A stretch of 64,000 bases of DNA from Dyella choica (GCF_003977665.1 NZ_RYYV01000009.1:62001-126000); one strand, 5' to 3'; numbered from the stretch's first letter, positions 25,668 to 34,307 are shown. Numbers and translations: made by a program. The notes: a model not told the origin generated them from the sequence alone.

Positions 25668-25869
25668 TTTTCGCGTGGATGCACGCTTGCCCGTGAGTTG
25701 GATCAAAGGGGGCGGACACAGAGGGGCACGAACTCCTTCTCGCCCGCGTAACGAACCAAGCCTCAGTCTGTGCTGCCTAACGAGGAAGGGGGCGCGGACG
25801 AGACTTGCAGACGAACGGGGAGCGGACCTCGGCGATTGGATGTCGCGTATTCGCTACTTTAAGAGCACT

Positions 25870-26073
25870 TTAAAACGGCGTCGATGCGAACATGAGGCCC
25901 AAAGCTGTCAGCTTCCACTGACCGCTATCGCGGACCACCATACCTTTTTTCTGCAGGTCGAACATGCACTCGGCCGTCATAAGCTCACGATTCCGACGAC
26001 TAACAAGCCGCCCCATCAGCGAACGGATGACCCTGTATTCGATCACGGACAAATCAGGGCTCTCAGTGGACAT
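25870..26073 (-). CDS. Small winged-helix-like orphan protein
   Basis: This 67-residue protein begins MSTESPDLSVIEYRVIRSLM and ends GQWKLTALGLMFASTPF. The pattern of helices followed by a KKGMVVRDSGQWKLT hairpin resembles a small winged-helix DNA-binding fold, but no family is recognised. I chose ATG 26073, behind GAGGTGG, rather than ATG 26109. It lies in the lower-GC accessory stretch. Confidence 0.6.
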   Translation of the reverse strand: MSTESPDLSVIEYRVIRSLMGRLVSRRNRELMTAECMFDLQKKGMVVRDSGQWKLTALGLMFASTPF

Positions 26074-26344
26074 GGACCACCTCACCGGTCGACGACAGCA
26101 CTGCGACAAGCCAATCAGGACTTTGCAGCATACCGCATGCCGTCCAACACGTAGCGAATATTCATATTGTCATTTGGATTTTCGAATAAATTATCGCAAG
26201 ACAATCCACAACAAAATCACAGTGGCCAGGCGCTGGAAATCGTTCTTCATAGCAGAGCGAGCCTATCTGCCGGATACCAGCCCTGCTGTAGCCACGTGCC
26301 GACTGGTAGCTTTCGTGTCTGACCAGGACCCGTTGCGACGTGAT

Positions 26345-26569
26345 TTATGCGCCCATGGGGTAAGGCATGCAATGACGTGTACATACTTCATCGATCAAAT
26401 TGAATAGCCATTCGTCGTCTTCTCGATCGCATTGGGTCAGCACTTTCAAGAAAGCGCCATGGGCGGACCGGAAGAAATCCATGTCGACAGGATTCCTGGC
26501 GTGTAGTCGATAAAGGTTTGTATCTATTTGACACATTGTGCGCCGGAGCTCAGCTCTGGACTTGAACAT
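26345..26569 (-). CDS. Orphan 74-residue protein
   Basis: The product starts MFKSRAELRRTMCQIDTNLY and is largely helical, with an acidic patch (CDREDDEWLFNLIDE) and a Cys/His-containing end. AAGGT precedes the ATG at suitable spacing, which favours a real gene. It has no signal, membrane segment or family recognised. Its neighbours are other small orphan genes on the same strand, each apparently with its own ribosome site. Confidence 0.55.
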   Translation of the reverse strand: MFKSRAELRRTMCQIDTNLYRLHARNPVDMDFFRSAHGAFLKVLTQCDREDDEWLFNLIDEVCTRHCMPYPMGA

Positions 26570-26674
26570 GACATTTACCTTATTCGTAGGATTAGCGTTT
26601 TGATGTCAACCCCTCTCTGATTCATTGTGAGCTGGCAGGAAAGGTGCTGATTCAAAATCCTCGCCCGCGGGCGA

Positions 26675-26908
26675 TCAGTGCACGGCCGCTATTCCATAAC
26701 CACTGTGAGCATCTATGTCTCCGAAGATTTTGTGCCGAAGCTCTGTCTCACATTCGTCCGCTCCCTCATCGCAGAGGAAATAGCCGGCAATGAAGATCAC
26801 CGCACCGTCTTCATCTTCGAGGCTTGCCGACCAGCAAATTCCAAGTGGATCTCGCCGGTAAATGGCGATGTAAATCCATCCCCGATAGGAGCCTTTGATC
26901 TCTGACAT
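26675..26908 (-). CDS. Orphan 77-residue protein
   Basis: The product starts MSEIKGSYRGWIYIAIYRRD and reads as a small beta-rich protein with aromatic strands and acidic loops (LEDEDGAVIFIAGYFLCDEG). GAGGGGG lies about 7 nt before the ATG, a strong ribosome site. The family is not recognised. Codon use is less GC-biased than in flanking housekeeping genes, consistent with acquired DNA. Confidence 0.6.
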   Translation of the reverse strand: MSEIKGSYRGWIYIAIYRRDPLGICWSASLEDEDGAVIFIAGYFLCDEGADECETELRHKIFGDIDAHSGYGIAAVH

Positions 26909-27173
26909 GACTGCACCCCCTCGGGAAAGAATGATCCTTCAAGCGGCCTCCGCTGAGTATCGAATCTCATGATTGACGAGAGATACGCATCGGGATGGGT
27001 GAACACACAGGACTGTGGCACAGCCGACGTTGCCAAGAAGTGAGGTACTTGTTGGAAATCCCGACGAAAATCACCTTTAGCAGCACGTTATCTGCGCGAA
27101 GAACGCCACTAACGACGATATCGACTCAAATGAAGCTGGTCGTTCGACCAGAAGCTCGAACCAGCATCCTCTT

Positions 27174-27395
27174 TTAGATCGGATGGGTCCATGTCGATTC
27201 AATGTCGTCCCTGACAGCGTCATCAACGTCCTTCACAGAAACGCCTTTTAGCTGGTCGATGCGCCCATGCCGCATGCCATAGAAATGACCGCGTAGCCTA
27301 TAGGTGGCCGTCCATGTGACGCGATCAGAGTTCGCACATTGATAGTCGCCTTCATACGTAAATCCATTTTTTGTCTTGCCAGAAACGATGGCCAT
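27174..27395 (-). CDS. Orphan 73-residue protein
   Basis: From ATG 27395, with AAGGG upstream, the product starts MAIVSGKTKNGFTYEGDYQC and continues with a strand-rich middle (VTWTATYRLRGHFYG) and an acidic helical tail (KDVDDAVRDDIES). ATG 27419 would add eight residues. The family is not recognised. It is part of the series of small minus-strand genes in the accessory stretch. Confidence 0.55.
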   Translation of the reverse strand: MAIVSGKTKNGFTYEGDYQCANSDRVTWTATYRLRGHFYGMRHGRIDQLKGVSVKDVDDAVRDDIESTWTHPI

Positions 27396-27713
27396 GGCCG
27401 TTGCCCTTGGATAGGTCACCTCTGAGCATATTCCTTTATTGCAACCAAAGCGGTGCCAGCAAGCGAATCAAGGCTCGATGCGCACGATGCTGGAAAATTG
27501 GCTCAAGGAATCACGTCACCAAATTACGCTCAGCTAACAACTGTAAGCGCATGCTGGAAAAACGCCGGGAAAGTAAACCTTCTCCTTGGCAGGCGTCTCA
27601 GCCACGCGGTCCTATTCCCTAACGCCAACTGAGTATTTCTCCGATTGCTACGTCGGGGTTGCGGCTTTGTCCGCCCAAAATCCGTCACGCGGATTACCAC
27701 TCAAGGCAAACTC

Positions 27714-28166
27714 ATGTCAGCTCATGACTCCAACACCTCGCAAGCTTCTTCCAAAAACATTGTTGATACAGCAGCAGCGAGCGGCTCCTTCCATACACTA
27801 GGAAAGGCACTCGAAGCAGCTGAATTGACTGGCGTTCTGAAGAGTTCCGGCCCCTACACCTTTTTTGCGCCTACGGATGCCGCGTTCGAAAAGCTGCCCA
27901 AGGGCACGCTCGAAAACTGGCTGAAGCCGGAGAACAAGGCAGAGTTGATTTCCGTATTGAAGTATCACGTTCTGCCGGGCCGGGCATCGGCCGTTGACGT
28001 CGAGAAATTGAACGCACCAACCATGATGCAGGGCCAAAGCGCAACGGTAAAGAAGGACGGCGAAACACTTAGCATAGCTGGTGCCAAGATCACTCAACGG
28101 GACATCGCGTCGAGCAATGGCGTCATCCACGCCATCGACACCGTCATCGTACCCGCTAAGCGCTAA
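27714..28166 (+). CDS. Fasciclin (FAS1) domain protein
   Basis: This 150-residue single FAS1 domain has the conserved H1 segment NIVDTAAASGSFHTLGKAL, then YTFFAPTDAAFEKLPKGTLE, a YH motif in LKYHVLPGRAS and the closing H2 box NGVIHAIDTVIVPAKR. FAS1 domains mediate adhesion in secreted or surface proteins. No signal peptide is visible from ATG 27714, so it may be cytoplasmic or the true start may be missing. The start is supported by AAGG upstream and by family length. Confidence 0.92.
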   Translation: MSAHDSNTSQASSKNIVDTAAASGSFHTLGKALEAAELTGVLKSSGPYTFFAPTDAAFEKLPKGTLENWLKPENKAELISVLKYHVLPGRASAVDVEKLNAPTMMQGQSATVKKDGETLSIAGAKITQRDIASSNGVIHAIDTVIVPAKR

Positions 28167-28278
28167 CCAACAGGAAGTTGTCGCAGCGATTTCACCGCAG
28201 CAAATCGACCGAACACGCCATGGAAGGCACCCGGGTGCTGCCGGCACAAGCTTGCGGGGCGTGGGCGAGGTTTGTTGT

Positions 28279-28515
28279 ATGTCAAGCCATTCCATGTGCG
28301 AGAACTATCGCGGCTATCAAATTATCGCGATTGGGCATGTCTGCGAGGTTCTTCACGATAAAGTTCGGATCGATCGTTTTTCCCGTGACTACCTGCGCAT
28401 GGATGTTCCTGCCGAGCTTGCGCTAGCTCTGCTCATTGATGAAGCGGAAGAACGCATCGATGCAATAGTCAATGCTAAAGAATGCCTGTCGCGTCCGATG
28501 CCCAGTCCTCAATGA
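28279..28515 (+). CDS. Orphan 78-residue protein
   Basis: From ATG 28279 the product reads MSSHSMCENYRGYQIIAIGH, a small alpha/beta protein with strands (YQIIAIGHVCEVL) followed by a Leu-rich helix (PAELALALLIDEAEERIDAI). The family is not recognised. The ribosome site is weak (GGCGAGG further upstream), so the start is uncertain; the second Met is an alternative. It lies 112 nt after the fasciclin gene on the same strand. Confidence 0.5.
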   Translation: MSSHSMCENYRGYQIIAIGHVCEVLHDKVRIDRFSRDYLRMDVPAELALALLIDEAEERIDAIVNAKECLSRPMPSPQ

Positions 28516-29036
28516 GGAGACAGGCCTCCCGGCAAATGAGCGGGACGATCTGTTCCTGCTCCCACTTCTGTTGGAGCTTACCGGCTAGCGGGCGTGCGAC
28601 GGCTTGGAATTCAACAACGCCCGAGCCATTACAACGAAAAGTTCAAACGCCGCGTCCACACCCACGCCGCGTAAAGGCGATGCGCTGGGCTTTCGGGTTG
28701 TAATGACCACCGATAGCTGATGCCAGCCCGGCAACTCCGGCACCGATGCTGCGTGCAGCAGCGCTCTTTCTCCACACCACCGACCGCGGTCAATATACCG
28801 AGAAAAGTCGCATCTTCGAACGCAAGCTCCATCGCCCGCCGTTAACCGGTCATCTGGCTCAGATTCCGTGCAATAGGTACGCCCAAGCAGTGTGATGTGG
28901 GAAAAGGGGTTCAGAGACCCTTTCGGGATGAGCGGCGCCGATAGTCGTTGAAGCATCGCATAGTAGGCTTCGTACGGTTTATTCAATAGGAGACGGGAGT
29001 GGTTCGCCCTATGCATGGGCTCACCCTACGCGCCGT
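28516..29036. other. Accessory stretch without a convincing gene
   Basis: A minus-strand frame (28585-29016) is open but has Arg/Cys-rich composition, a poor ribosome site and no recognisable domain. A second frame from 28832 begins well (MELAFEDATFLGILTAVGGV) then degenerates. This may be a decayed small gene. No RNA gene was seen. Confidence 0.4.
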
Positions 29037-29100
29037 ACAAATTTGTTCCAGACAAATTTGTCGCACGGAGCCCGACTCATTGACCCTCCCGACGAAAAAC

Positions 29101-29137
29101 AAAAAGCCCGCCATAAAGGCGGGCTCTTTGTTTTTTG
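29101..29137. terminator. Terminator-like hairpin, outer copy
   Basis: AAAAAGCCCGCC-ataaa-GGCGGGCTCTTTG followed by TTTTTTG; A and T runs on both sides allow function in either direction. It is the outer duplicate of the tRNA-Gln terminator at 29288. Confidence 0.75.
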
Positions 29138-29138
29138 A

Positions 29139-29154
29139 CTGGGAGACTAGGATT
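29139..29154 (-). other. tRNA-Gln 3'-end fragment (att-like)
   Basis: The 16 bases CTGGGAGACTAGGATT are identical to part of the 3' end (T-arm and acceptor) of the tRNA-Gln gene at 29325-29340. A partial tRNA tail next to an intact tRNA is the usual scar of site-specific integration by a tyrosine recombinase. No integrase gene is present in the window. Confidence 0.6.
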
Positions 29155-29287
29155 GCGCACCCCATCCATGGGGTGCACCCCTCCGTGCTAAGCACTCCAG
29201 GGCCAGCGCACAAGCGCGCTGTCCAAATTTGTTCCCAACAAATTTGTCGAACGAGGTTGGAGTCCGGAAAGTCCCCCAGCCAAACAC

Positions 29288-29316
29288 AAAAAAGCCCGCC
29301 ATTGGCGGGCATTTTT
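29288..29316. terminator. Terminator downstream of tRNA-Gln
   Basis: On the minus strand ATGCCCGCC-aat-GGCGGGCTTTTTT follows the tRNA by a few bases. It is a GC-rich stem with a T run and should end the tRNA transcript. Confidence 0.85.
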
Positions 29317-29321
29317 GTGTT

Positions 29322-29395
29322 TGGCTGGGAGACTAGGATTCGAACCTAGATAAACGGAGTCAGAGTCCGTTGTCCTACCGTTAGACGATCTCCCA
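29322..29395 (-). tRNA. tRNA-Gln (anticodon CUG)
   Basis: The minus strand folds as a cloverleaf. The acceptor TGGGAGA (29395-29389) pairs with TCTCCCA, followed by discriminator G and an encoded CCA. The anticodon stem ACGGA/TCCGT encloses the loop CTCTGAC, giving anticodon CUG. The T-arm has GGTTCGAATCC. It decodes CAG. Next to rpsI-rplM on the same strand, it may lie in the same transcript. Confidence 0.96.
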
Positions 29396-29464
29396 AAACT
29401 CGTGCCGAGCCGGCGCGCTCTGACCTCGTGCACCGGACGGTGAAGGGCTTGCCTCTTGCGAGGA

Positions 29465-29857
29465 TTAGCGCTTCGAGAACTGGGTAGCGCGACGGGCCTT
29501 GTGCAGACCGACCTTCTTACGCTCGACCTCACGGGCGTCGCGAGTCACGAAGCCGGCCTTGCGCAGCGGCGACTTCAGGCTTTCGTCGTACTCGATCAGG
29601 GCGCGGGCGATGCCTAGACGGATCGCACCAGCCTGGCCGGTGATGCCGCCGCCGGAGACGGTGACCTTGATGTCGAACTTGTCGCTGTTCTGGGTCAGTT
29701 CCAGCGGCTGGCGCACGATCATGCGCGAGGTTTCGCGGCCGAAGAACTCGTCCAGGCTCTTGCCGTTCACTTCGATCTGGCCGTTGCCCTTGCGCAGGAA
29801 CACGCGGGCTGCGGAGGTCTTGCGGCGGCCGGTGCCGTAATTCTGCTGAATCGCCAT
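29465..29857 (-). CDS. rpsI: 30S ribosomal protein S9
   Basis: S9 (130 residues) begins [20 protein letters not shown] and ends with the basic tail RRATQFSKR that reaches into the ribosomal P site. It contains [20 protein letters not shown], the family core. It follows rplM by 9 nt on the same strand, the universal S9-L13 operon. The length equals the E. coli protein. Confidence 0.99.
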   Translation of the reverse strand: MAIQQNYGTGRRKTSAARVFLRKGNGQIEVNGKSLDEFFGRETSRMIVRQPLELTQNSDKFDIKVTVSGGGITGQAGAIRLGIARALIEYDESLKSPLRKAGFVTRDAREVERKKVGLHKARRATQFSKR

Positions 29858-29866
29858 GATGCTTCC

Positions 29867-30295
29867 TTAGATTTCCAGCGCCTTCGGCTGCTGGGCGGTA
29901 TGCGGATGTTCGGCGCCGCCGTACACCTTGAGCTTGCGGTACATTTCGCGGCCCAGCGGGTTCTTCGGCAGCATGCCCTTCACGGCGATCTCGATGACTC
30001 GCTCGGGATAGGTGGCCAGCATATCCTTCAGACTGGTGGTCTTGAGGTTGCCGACATACCCGGTGAAGCGGTGGTACATCTTGTCGTCCAGCTTGGCGCC
30101 GGTAACGGCCACCTTCTCGGCGTTGATCACGACGATGTAGTCGCCGGTATCGACGTGCGGGGTGAACTCGGGCTTGTGCTTGCCGCGCAGGCGACGCGCA
30201 ATCTCGGTCGAGAGGCGACCGAGCGTCTTGTCCGTGGCATCTACCACGTACCAGTCGCGCTTGACGCTTTCCGGCTTGGCGCTGAACGTTTTCAT
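29867..30295 (-). CDS. rplM: 50S ribosomal protein L13
   Basis: L13 (142 residues, same as E. coli) starts [20 protein letters not shown] and has [36 protein letters not shown] and [18 protein letters not shown]. It is an early assembly protein of the large subunit. ATG 30295 is the family start; the same frame runs further upstream but that sequence is Pro/Ala/Arg-rich and antisense to the next gene. It leads the rplM-rpsI operon. Confidence 0.99.
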   Translation of the reverse strand: MKTFSAKPESVKRDWYVVDATDKTLGRLSTEIARRLRGKHKPEFTPHVDTGDYIVVINAEKVAVTGAKLDDKMYHRFTGYVGNLKTTSLKDMLATYPERVIEIAVKGMLPKNPLGREMYRKLKVYGGAEHPHTAQQPKALEI

Positions 30296-30356
30296 TTCGG
30301 AATACCTGTCTGCCGCCGATGGGGCGGTAAGCGGAATCGGTGAATAAAGGCGCGAG

Positions 30357-30386
30357 ATGATAGCGAAGCTTTCATCCATCGCGCAA
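30357..30386 (-). promoter_or_regulatory. Putative promoter of rplM-rpsI
   Basis: On the minus strand TTGCGC (30386-30381) and TATCAT (30362-30357) are separated by 18 bp, giving a leader of about 55 nt before rplM. The leader contains CGGCAGACAGG, but I see no clear L13-binding mimic. Confidence 0.5.
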
Positions 30387-30420
30387 GCCCACGGTGGGGT
30401 TGCGAGCTGCGGATGATAGC

Positions 30421-31635
30421 ATGAACGACATGCCTCTTGAGAACCCCCGCCACCGGATCGCCGTGCTGGCTGACCAGTGCGTGCAATGCGGCCTGTGCCT
30501 GCCCGTCTGCCCCACCTATACCGTGGACGGCAATGAGGCCGAGTCGCCGCGTGGGCGGATTGCGATCGCGGCGGCGCTGGCGCGGGGTGCGGTCTCATCC
30601 AGCGCCGAGCTGCGCGAGCCGCTGGATCACTGCCTGGGCTGCCTGAGTTGCGAGCGGGTTTGTCCGGCGGGGGTGAAATATGAGGAATTGCTGGTGGAGA
30701 CCCGGGGGCTACTGGGAACGGCGCCAGGGCGGCCCGGGTTTTTACTGGAGATAGTGAAGCGGCCATGGCTCAATCGCCTGGCGCAGCGCCTGGCTCGCTG
30801 GAGTGGCGTCAGGCGTTGGCCTGGGCTGGCGCTACCTGCCGCTTGGCGGGCGGGACTTGCTTTTGTAAAGCATGGCGGAAGCCTTGCCGCTTACGGCAAG
30901 CTCGGACGCCCCCACCCCAACCCTCTCCTGCCAAGCAGGGGAGGGGGAAGAGCGACGTTGGCCCTATTTCCGGGTTGCGCGGCCAGCGTTCTGGATGCGG
31001 AGGCCGAGCGCGCCGCTGAAACGCTGCTAACTGCCGCCGGCTATAACGTGGCGCGCCTGCCGGCGTTCTGTTGCGGGGCGCTGGATGCGCACGATGGCGC
31101 CACCCGCGCAGCCGAAGCAGCCGCCGAGCGTGTTCGGCAGTCGTGGGCGGAAGCACAGGCCGATTACCTGGTCACAGTGACGCCGGGCTGCTTGAGCACT
31201 TTGCGCAAAGTCCTGCCTACGGCGCGCGTGGAAGATCCCTATAGCCTGCTGGTCGAACAGATCGATAGCTTGTCGTTTCGCCCGCTGCGGATGCGGCTTG
31301 CGCTGCATGTGCCGTGCACGCAGGCCAATGTGGCGCGCAGCGATGCTGCCCTGCTGAAGCTGCTGCAGCGGATTCCCCAATTGGAGCTGCAGCGTCTGCC
31401 TGCCCCGCCTTATTGTTGCGGCGCCGCCGGCAGCCATGTGCTGCAGTTTCCGCAACGAGCTGAGCAATTGCGCGAAAGCGTGCTGGCACACATCGAAACG
31501 CTGGATGTGCAAGGACTTCTGTCGTCCAATATTGGTTGCCGGTTGCACCTGGCGGCAGGCCTGGAAGAAAAGGCTTCCCGGTTGGCCACGCTGCACCCGC
31601 TGACCCTGCTTGCACAGCAATGGATACCGTCATGA
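30421..31635 (+). CDS. GlcF-like (Fe-S)-binding oxidoreductase subunit
   Basis: This 404-residue protein has two N-terminal 4Fe-4S motifs ([14 protein letters not shown] and [12 protein letters not shown]) and two CCG domains (FPGCAAS ... [10 protein letters not shown] and HVPCTQ ... YCCGAAGSH). That is the layout of glycolate oxidase subunit GlcF and of lactate oxidase LutA-type proteins. It would pass electrons from a flavoprotein to the quinone pool, but no flavoprotein subunit is adjacent. A GC palindrome (30908-30955) has inserted in frame, adding about [15 protein letters not shown] between the Fe-S and CCG parts. It overlaps coq7 by 4 nt. Confidence 0.88.
   Translation: MNDMPLENPRHRIAVLADQCVQCGLCLPVCPTYTVDGNEAESPRGRIAIAAALARGAVSSSAELREPLDHCLGCLSCERVCPAGVKYEELLVETRGLLGTAPGRPGFLLEIVKRPWLNRLAQRLARWSGVRRWPGLALPAAWRAGLAFVKHGGSLAAYGKLGRPHPNPLLPSRGGGRATLALFPGCAASVLDAEAERAAETLLTAAGYNVARLPAFCCGALDAHDGATRAAEAAAERVRQSWAEAQADYLVTVTPGCLSTLRKVLPTARVEDPYSLLVEQIDSLSFRPLRMRLALHVPCTQANVARSDAALLKLLQRIPQLELQRLPAPPYCCGAAGSHVLQFPQRAEQLRESVLAHIETLDVQGLLSSNIGCRLHLAAGLEEKASRLATLHPLTLLAQQWIPS
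30908..30955. repeat. GC palindrome inserted within a coding sequence
   Basis: CCCCAACCCTCTCCTGCC followed by AAGCAGGGGAGGGGG forms a hairpin (CTCTCCTGC/GCAGGGGAG core) of the same class as the intergenic palindromes at 3940 and 43738. It sits in frame inside the GlcF-like gene and is translated. Confidence 0.7.
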
Positions 31636-32273
31636 ACGTACGCACGCTTACTCCGCTCGACCGCCTGCTCGCCGGCATCGAGCATGCCCTGGAAACCGTG
31701 GCCGGCACGCCGGAAGCGCACCGCCCTTCCCCGGCGCACCACCTTGCCGATGCCGAGCTGGATGACAAGGAACGCCGCCACGTTGCCGGCCTGATGCGCG
31801 TGAACCATACCGGCGAAGTCTGCGCGCAGGCGCTGTATGACGGGCAAGCCGCCCTGGCACGCAGGGAAGAGAACCGCACGCACCTCGCCGAGGCCGCCGC
31901 TGAGGAAACCGATCACCTCGCCTGGTGCGCCGAGCGCCTGCATGAACTGGAAAGCCAACCCAGCCTGCTCAATCCCCTGTGGTACGCCGGCAGTTACGCC
32001 ATCGGCGCGCTGGCGGCGTTGGCGGGCGACAAGGTGAGCCTGGGCTTCGTGGTGGAAACCGAGAAGCAGGTCGAAGCGCATCTGGCCGAGCATATGGACC
32101 GGCTGCCCGGGCAGGATGAGCGCTCACGCGCGGTGTTGAAGCAAATGCAGGAGGATGAGGTGCGCCATGCGCGCAATGCGCAGGAGCGTGGCGGGATCAA
32201 GCTGGCGTTTCCGATTCCGCAGCTGATGCATGCATCGTCGATGCTGATGAAGACGGTGGCGTATCGGATCTAA
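31632..32273 (+). CDS. coq7: 3-demethoxyubiquinol 3-hydroxylase (Coq7)
   Basis: This 213-residue diiron enzyme performs the last ring hydroxylation in ubiquinone synthesis. The ligands are visible in two half-repeats: Glu in [16 protein letters not shown] and EETDHLAWC, then Glu in [15 protein letters not shown] and the EDEVRHA motif. Hydrophobic surface helices suit a peripheral membrane protein. ATG 31632 overlaps the upstream stop (ATGA). Coq7 replaces the flavin enzyme UbiF in this order. It is followed by a terminator. Confidence 0.97.
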   Translation: MNVRTLTPLDRLLAGIEHALETVAGTPEAHRPSPAHHLADAELDDKERRHVAGLMRVNHTGEVCAQALYDGQAALARREENRTHLAEAAAEETDHLAWCAERLHELESQPSLLNPLWYAGSYAIGALAALAGDKVSLGFVVETEKQVEAHLAEHMDRLPGQDERSRAVLKQMQEDEVRHARNAQERGGIKLAFPIPQLMHASSMLMKTVAYRI

Positions 32274-32292
32274 CGTCGCCGTGGCGACGGGC

Positions 32293-32325
32293 AAAAAAAA
32301 CCCGCCTTTCGGCGGGTTTTTCGCT
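32293..32325. terminator. Bidirectional terminator between coq7 and speD
   Basis: AAAAAAAACCCGCC-tttc-GGCGGGTTTTTCG has a 7-bp GC-rich stem with A and T runs on both sides. It serves convergent coq7 and speD, and its edge touches the speD stop codon. Confidence 0.9.
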
Positions 32326-33109
32326 ACATCAGGTTGCGCCCGTGGAACAGCTCTTCGATCTCCCGGCGCAGCAGCTGCTCGATCTTCTGCCGCTCCTTGA
32401 ACGAGAGGTCGTCCGCATGTGCCTCGAACAGGTAGGTGTCGAGGTCGAAGTCCTTGATGTGCATCTTGGTGTGGAAGATGTTTTCCTGGTACACGTTCAC
32501 GTCGAACATCTCGTACTTCTGGCGGATGTGGCGCGCCAGGTAGTCCTGCACCGAATTGATCTTGTGGTCGATGAAGTGCTTCTTGCCCTTCACGTCGCGG
32601 GTGAAGCCGCGCACGCGGTAATCGCACACCACGATGTCCGACTCGAAGCTGTCGATCAGGTAGTTCAGGGCCTTCAGCGGGGAAATCACGCCGCAGGTGG
32701 CCACGTCGATGTCCGCGCGGAAAGTGGCAATGCCGTTGTGCGGATGCGTTTCCGGGTAGGTATGGACGGTGATGTGGCTCTTGTCCATGTGCGCCACCAC
32801 GGCGTCCGAAATGGTGTCGCGGCCGAGCTTCTCCACCACCGGCTCCTCGGAGATGAGGATGGTCACGGAGGCACCCTGCGGGTCGTAGTCCTGGCGGGCC
32901 ACGTTGAGGATGTTCGCGCCGATGATCTCGGCCACGTCGGTCAGGATCTGGGTGAGACGATCGGCGTCGTACTGCTCGTCGATGTACTCGATGTAGCGCT
33001 GGCGCTGGTCTTCCGATACCGCGTAGCAGATATCGTAGATATTGAAGCTCAGGGCCTTGGTCAGGTTGTTGAAGCCTTGCAGGCGCAGGCGCGGGAGGGG
33101 TTTCACCAC
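32324..33109 (-). CDS. speD: S-adenosylmethionine decarboxylase proenzyme
   Basis: SpeD (261 residues) makes decarboxylated SAM for spermidine synthesis. It is the E. coli-type, pyruvoyl-dependent form, self-cleaving before the Ser of [13 protein letters not shown] (Ser111; Ser112 in E. coli). [20 protein letters not shown] and [20 protein letters not shown] are family segments. I chose GTG 33109, giving [20 protein letters not shown] as in Xanthomonas; an ATG at 33133 adds eight residues. speE is not in the window. It is divergent from the clp gene region. Confidence 0.96.
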   Translation of the reverse strand: MVKPLPRLRLQGFNNLTKALSFNIYDICYAVSEDQRQRYIEYIDEQYDADRLTQILTDVAEIIGANILNVARQDYDPQGASVTILISEEPVVEKLGRDTISDAVVAHMDKSHITVHTYPETHPHNGIATFRADIDVATCGVISPLKALNYLIDSFESDIVVCDYRVRGFTRDVKGKKHFIDHKINSVQDYLARHIRQKYEMFDVNVYQENIFHTKMHIKDFDLDTYLFEAHADDLSFKERQKIEQLLRREIEELFHGRNLM

Positions 33110-33537
33110 GGCGACACTCCATGGCCGGGTCACGGCCGACAGGTGAGGCGGGTTAGCTACAAGGGTCCCCGCTGATTGAAAAAGCGTGCTGGACCCTTAT
33201 CCTGCACGCCCCTTGTGTACGGACGATGGCAGCGCTCTGCCAGCGGTCCGGAAGACTGCGAAGTATGCGGCAATTCGACTGAAAACAGAACCTGCCAGGC
33301 CGATATTTTTTGCAGTGCGGCGTGACAGGGCGCCACGGAGGTCCGGTGCAGGGCATCGGGTGGATCGCGGAGGCCGCTTTATCCGATGCTCACGTCCTTT
33401 ATGCGGTGTGCCGCAGAACATCCCTGCGCTTCACATGTCTTTGCCATAATGCGAAAGTCGCAAGGGATGCGCTTCGATCCGTACCAGGTCGCAGGATGGG
33501 CGGCCCTAGAGATCAACTCAGCTTGGGGAAAACTTCT
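33110..33537. other. Upstream region of speD and the CRP/Clp gene
   Basis: This divergent control region of about 430 bp is less GC-rich near 33240-33310 than its surroundings. No gene with a convincing start was seen. It should hold promoters for speD (leftward) and the CRP-like gene (rightward). Long leaders are usual for this regulator family. Confidence 0.45.
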
Positions 33538-34233
33538 GTGGTGCAACTGAAATACCAGTTACAACAGGCCTTCGAACGTTCACAGGCTCCGCTAGGCTTC
33601 GCGCCCGACCCAGCTTCCATGGAACGTTTCCTTGGGCTCTGCCACCGTCGCCGCTACCCGGGCAAGACCGCGATCATCCGTCCGGGCGACCCCGCCAATA
33701 CCCTTTACTACGTCATCGAAGGCTCGCTGGCCGTCTGCACGGAAGACGAGCAGGGCCGCGAACTCATCCTCGCCTACATCAGCCGTGGCCAGTTCATCGG
33801 CGAGATGGGCCTGTTCGTGGAGCAGGCGCAGCGCGAATCGATGGTGCGCACCCGCAGCCCCTGCGAGATGGCGGAGATCAGCTACGAGCGCCTGTTCCAG
33901 CTGATGGAAGGTCCGCTGCGTGACGAATGCCCGAAGATCCTGTTCGCCATCGGCGCCCAGCTCACCCACCGCCTGCTGCGCACTTCGCGCCAGGTGAGCC
34001 GCATGGCTTTCATGGACGTCACCAACCGCATCTCCCGCACGCTGCTGGACTTGTGCCAGGAACCGGACGCGATGAGCCATCCCGACGGCACGCAGATCCG
34101 CATCTCGCGCCAGGAAGTCAGCCGCATCGTCGGCTGCTCGCGCGAGATGGTCGGACGCGTGCTCAAGCAGCTCGAGGAGCAGGGCATGATCGACGTGTCG
34201 GGCAAGACTATCGTGGTGCGCGGCACTCGCTGA
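33538..34233 (+). CDS. clp: CRP-family global regulator, Clp-like
   Basis: This 231-residue protein has a cyclic-nucleotide fold (PGDPANTLYYVIEGSLAVCTED, GQFIGEMGLFVEQ), a dimer helix and a C-terminal HTH with ISRQEVSRIVGCSREMVGRV as recognition region. Length and sequence match Clp of Xanthomonas, a regulator of virulence and exopolysaccharide genes inhibited by cyclic di-GMP. In the binding pocket the Ser83 of E. coli CRP is replaced by Glu (AQRESMVRTRS), as in Clp. The start is uncertain: tandem GTG 33538/33541 behind GGGGA is preferred, and ATG 33496 is possible. Confidence 0.9.
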   Translation: MVQLKYQLQQAFERSQAPLGFAPDPASMERFLGLCHRRRYPGKTAIIRPGDPANTLYYVIEGSLAVCTEDEQGRELILAYISRGQFIGEMGLFVEQAQRESMVRTRSPCEMAEISYERLFQLMEGPLRDECPKILFAIGAQLTHRLLRTSRQVSRMAFMDVTNRISRTLLDLCQEPDAMSHPDGTQIRISRQEVSRIVGCSREMVGRVLKQLEEQGMIDVSGKTIVVRGTR

Positions 34234-34258
34234 GGGCCTGTCTCCCGAGGCCCTGATG

Positions 34259-34290
34259 GCCGTCATTCCCGCGCACGCGGGAGTGACGGC
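34259..34290. repeat. GTCATTCCCGC-type palindrome
   Basis: GCCGTCATTCCCGCG-ca-CGCGGGAGTGACGGC is a nearly perfect hairpin. A second copy lies at 35381-35414. It is the common GTCATTCCC REP-like palindrome of Xanthomonadales, placed between convergent genes. Confidence 0.8.
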
Positions 34291-34307
34291 ATGGCAAAAC
34301 AAAGCCT

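Larger units (their letters stand above)
29037..29340. repeat. Diverged tandem duplication beside tRNA-Gln (unit about 186 bp)
   Basis: Three landmarks occur twice in the same order and spacing. The first is an ACAAATTTGT pair separated by a few bases (about 29037 and 29224). The second is a GCCCGCC/GGCGGGC hairpin with A/T runs (29101 and 29288). The third is the 16-bp tRNA-Gln tail CTGGGAGACTAGGATT (29139-29154 and 29325-29340). The landmarks are offset by 186-187 bp, while sequence between them has diverged. This fits repeated integration or a duplication at a tRNA 3' end. Confidence 0.75.

Noticed and set aside
28585-29016. 143-codon minus-strand frame in the accessory stretch
   Set aside because: Poor ribosome site, Arg/Cys-rich, no recognisable fold; kept only as a possible decayed gene in the region note.
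29037-29340. CRISPR-like array
   Set aside because: Only two diverged units of about 186 bp containing terminators and a tRNA fragment; no short regular repeats or spacers and no cas genes.
29867-30766. 299-residue version of L13
   Set aside because: The first 157 residues are Pro/Ala/Arg-rich and antisense to the Fe-S protein gene; the family protein starts at 30295.
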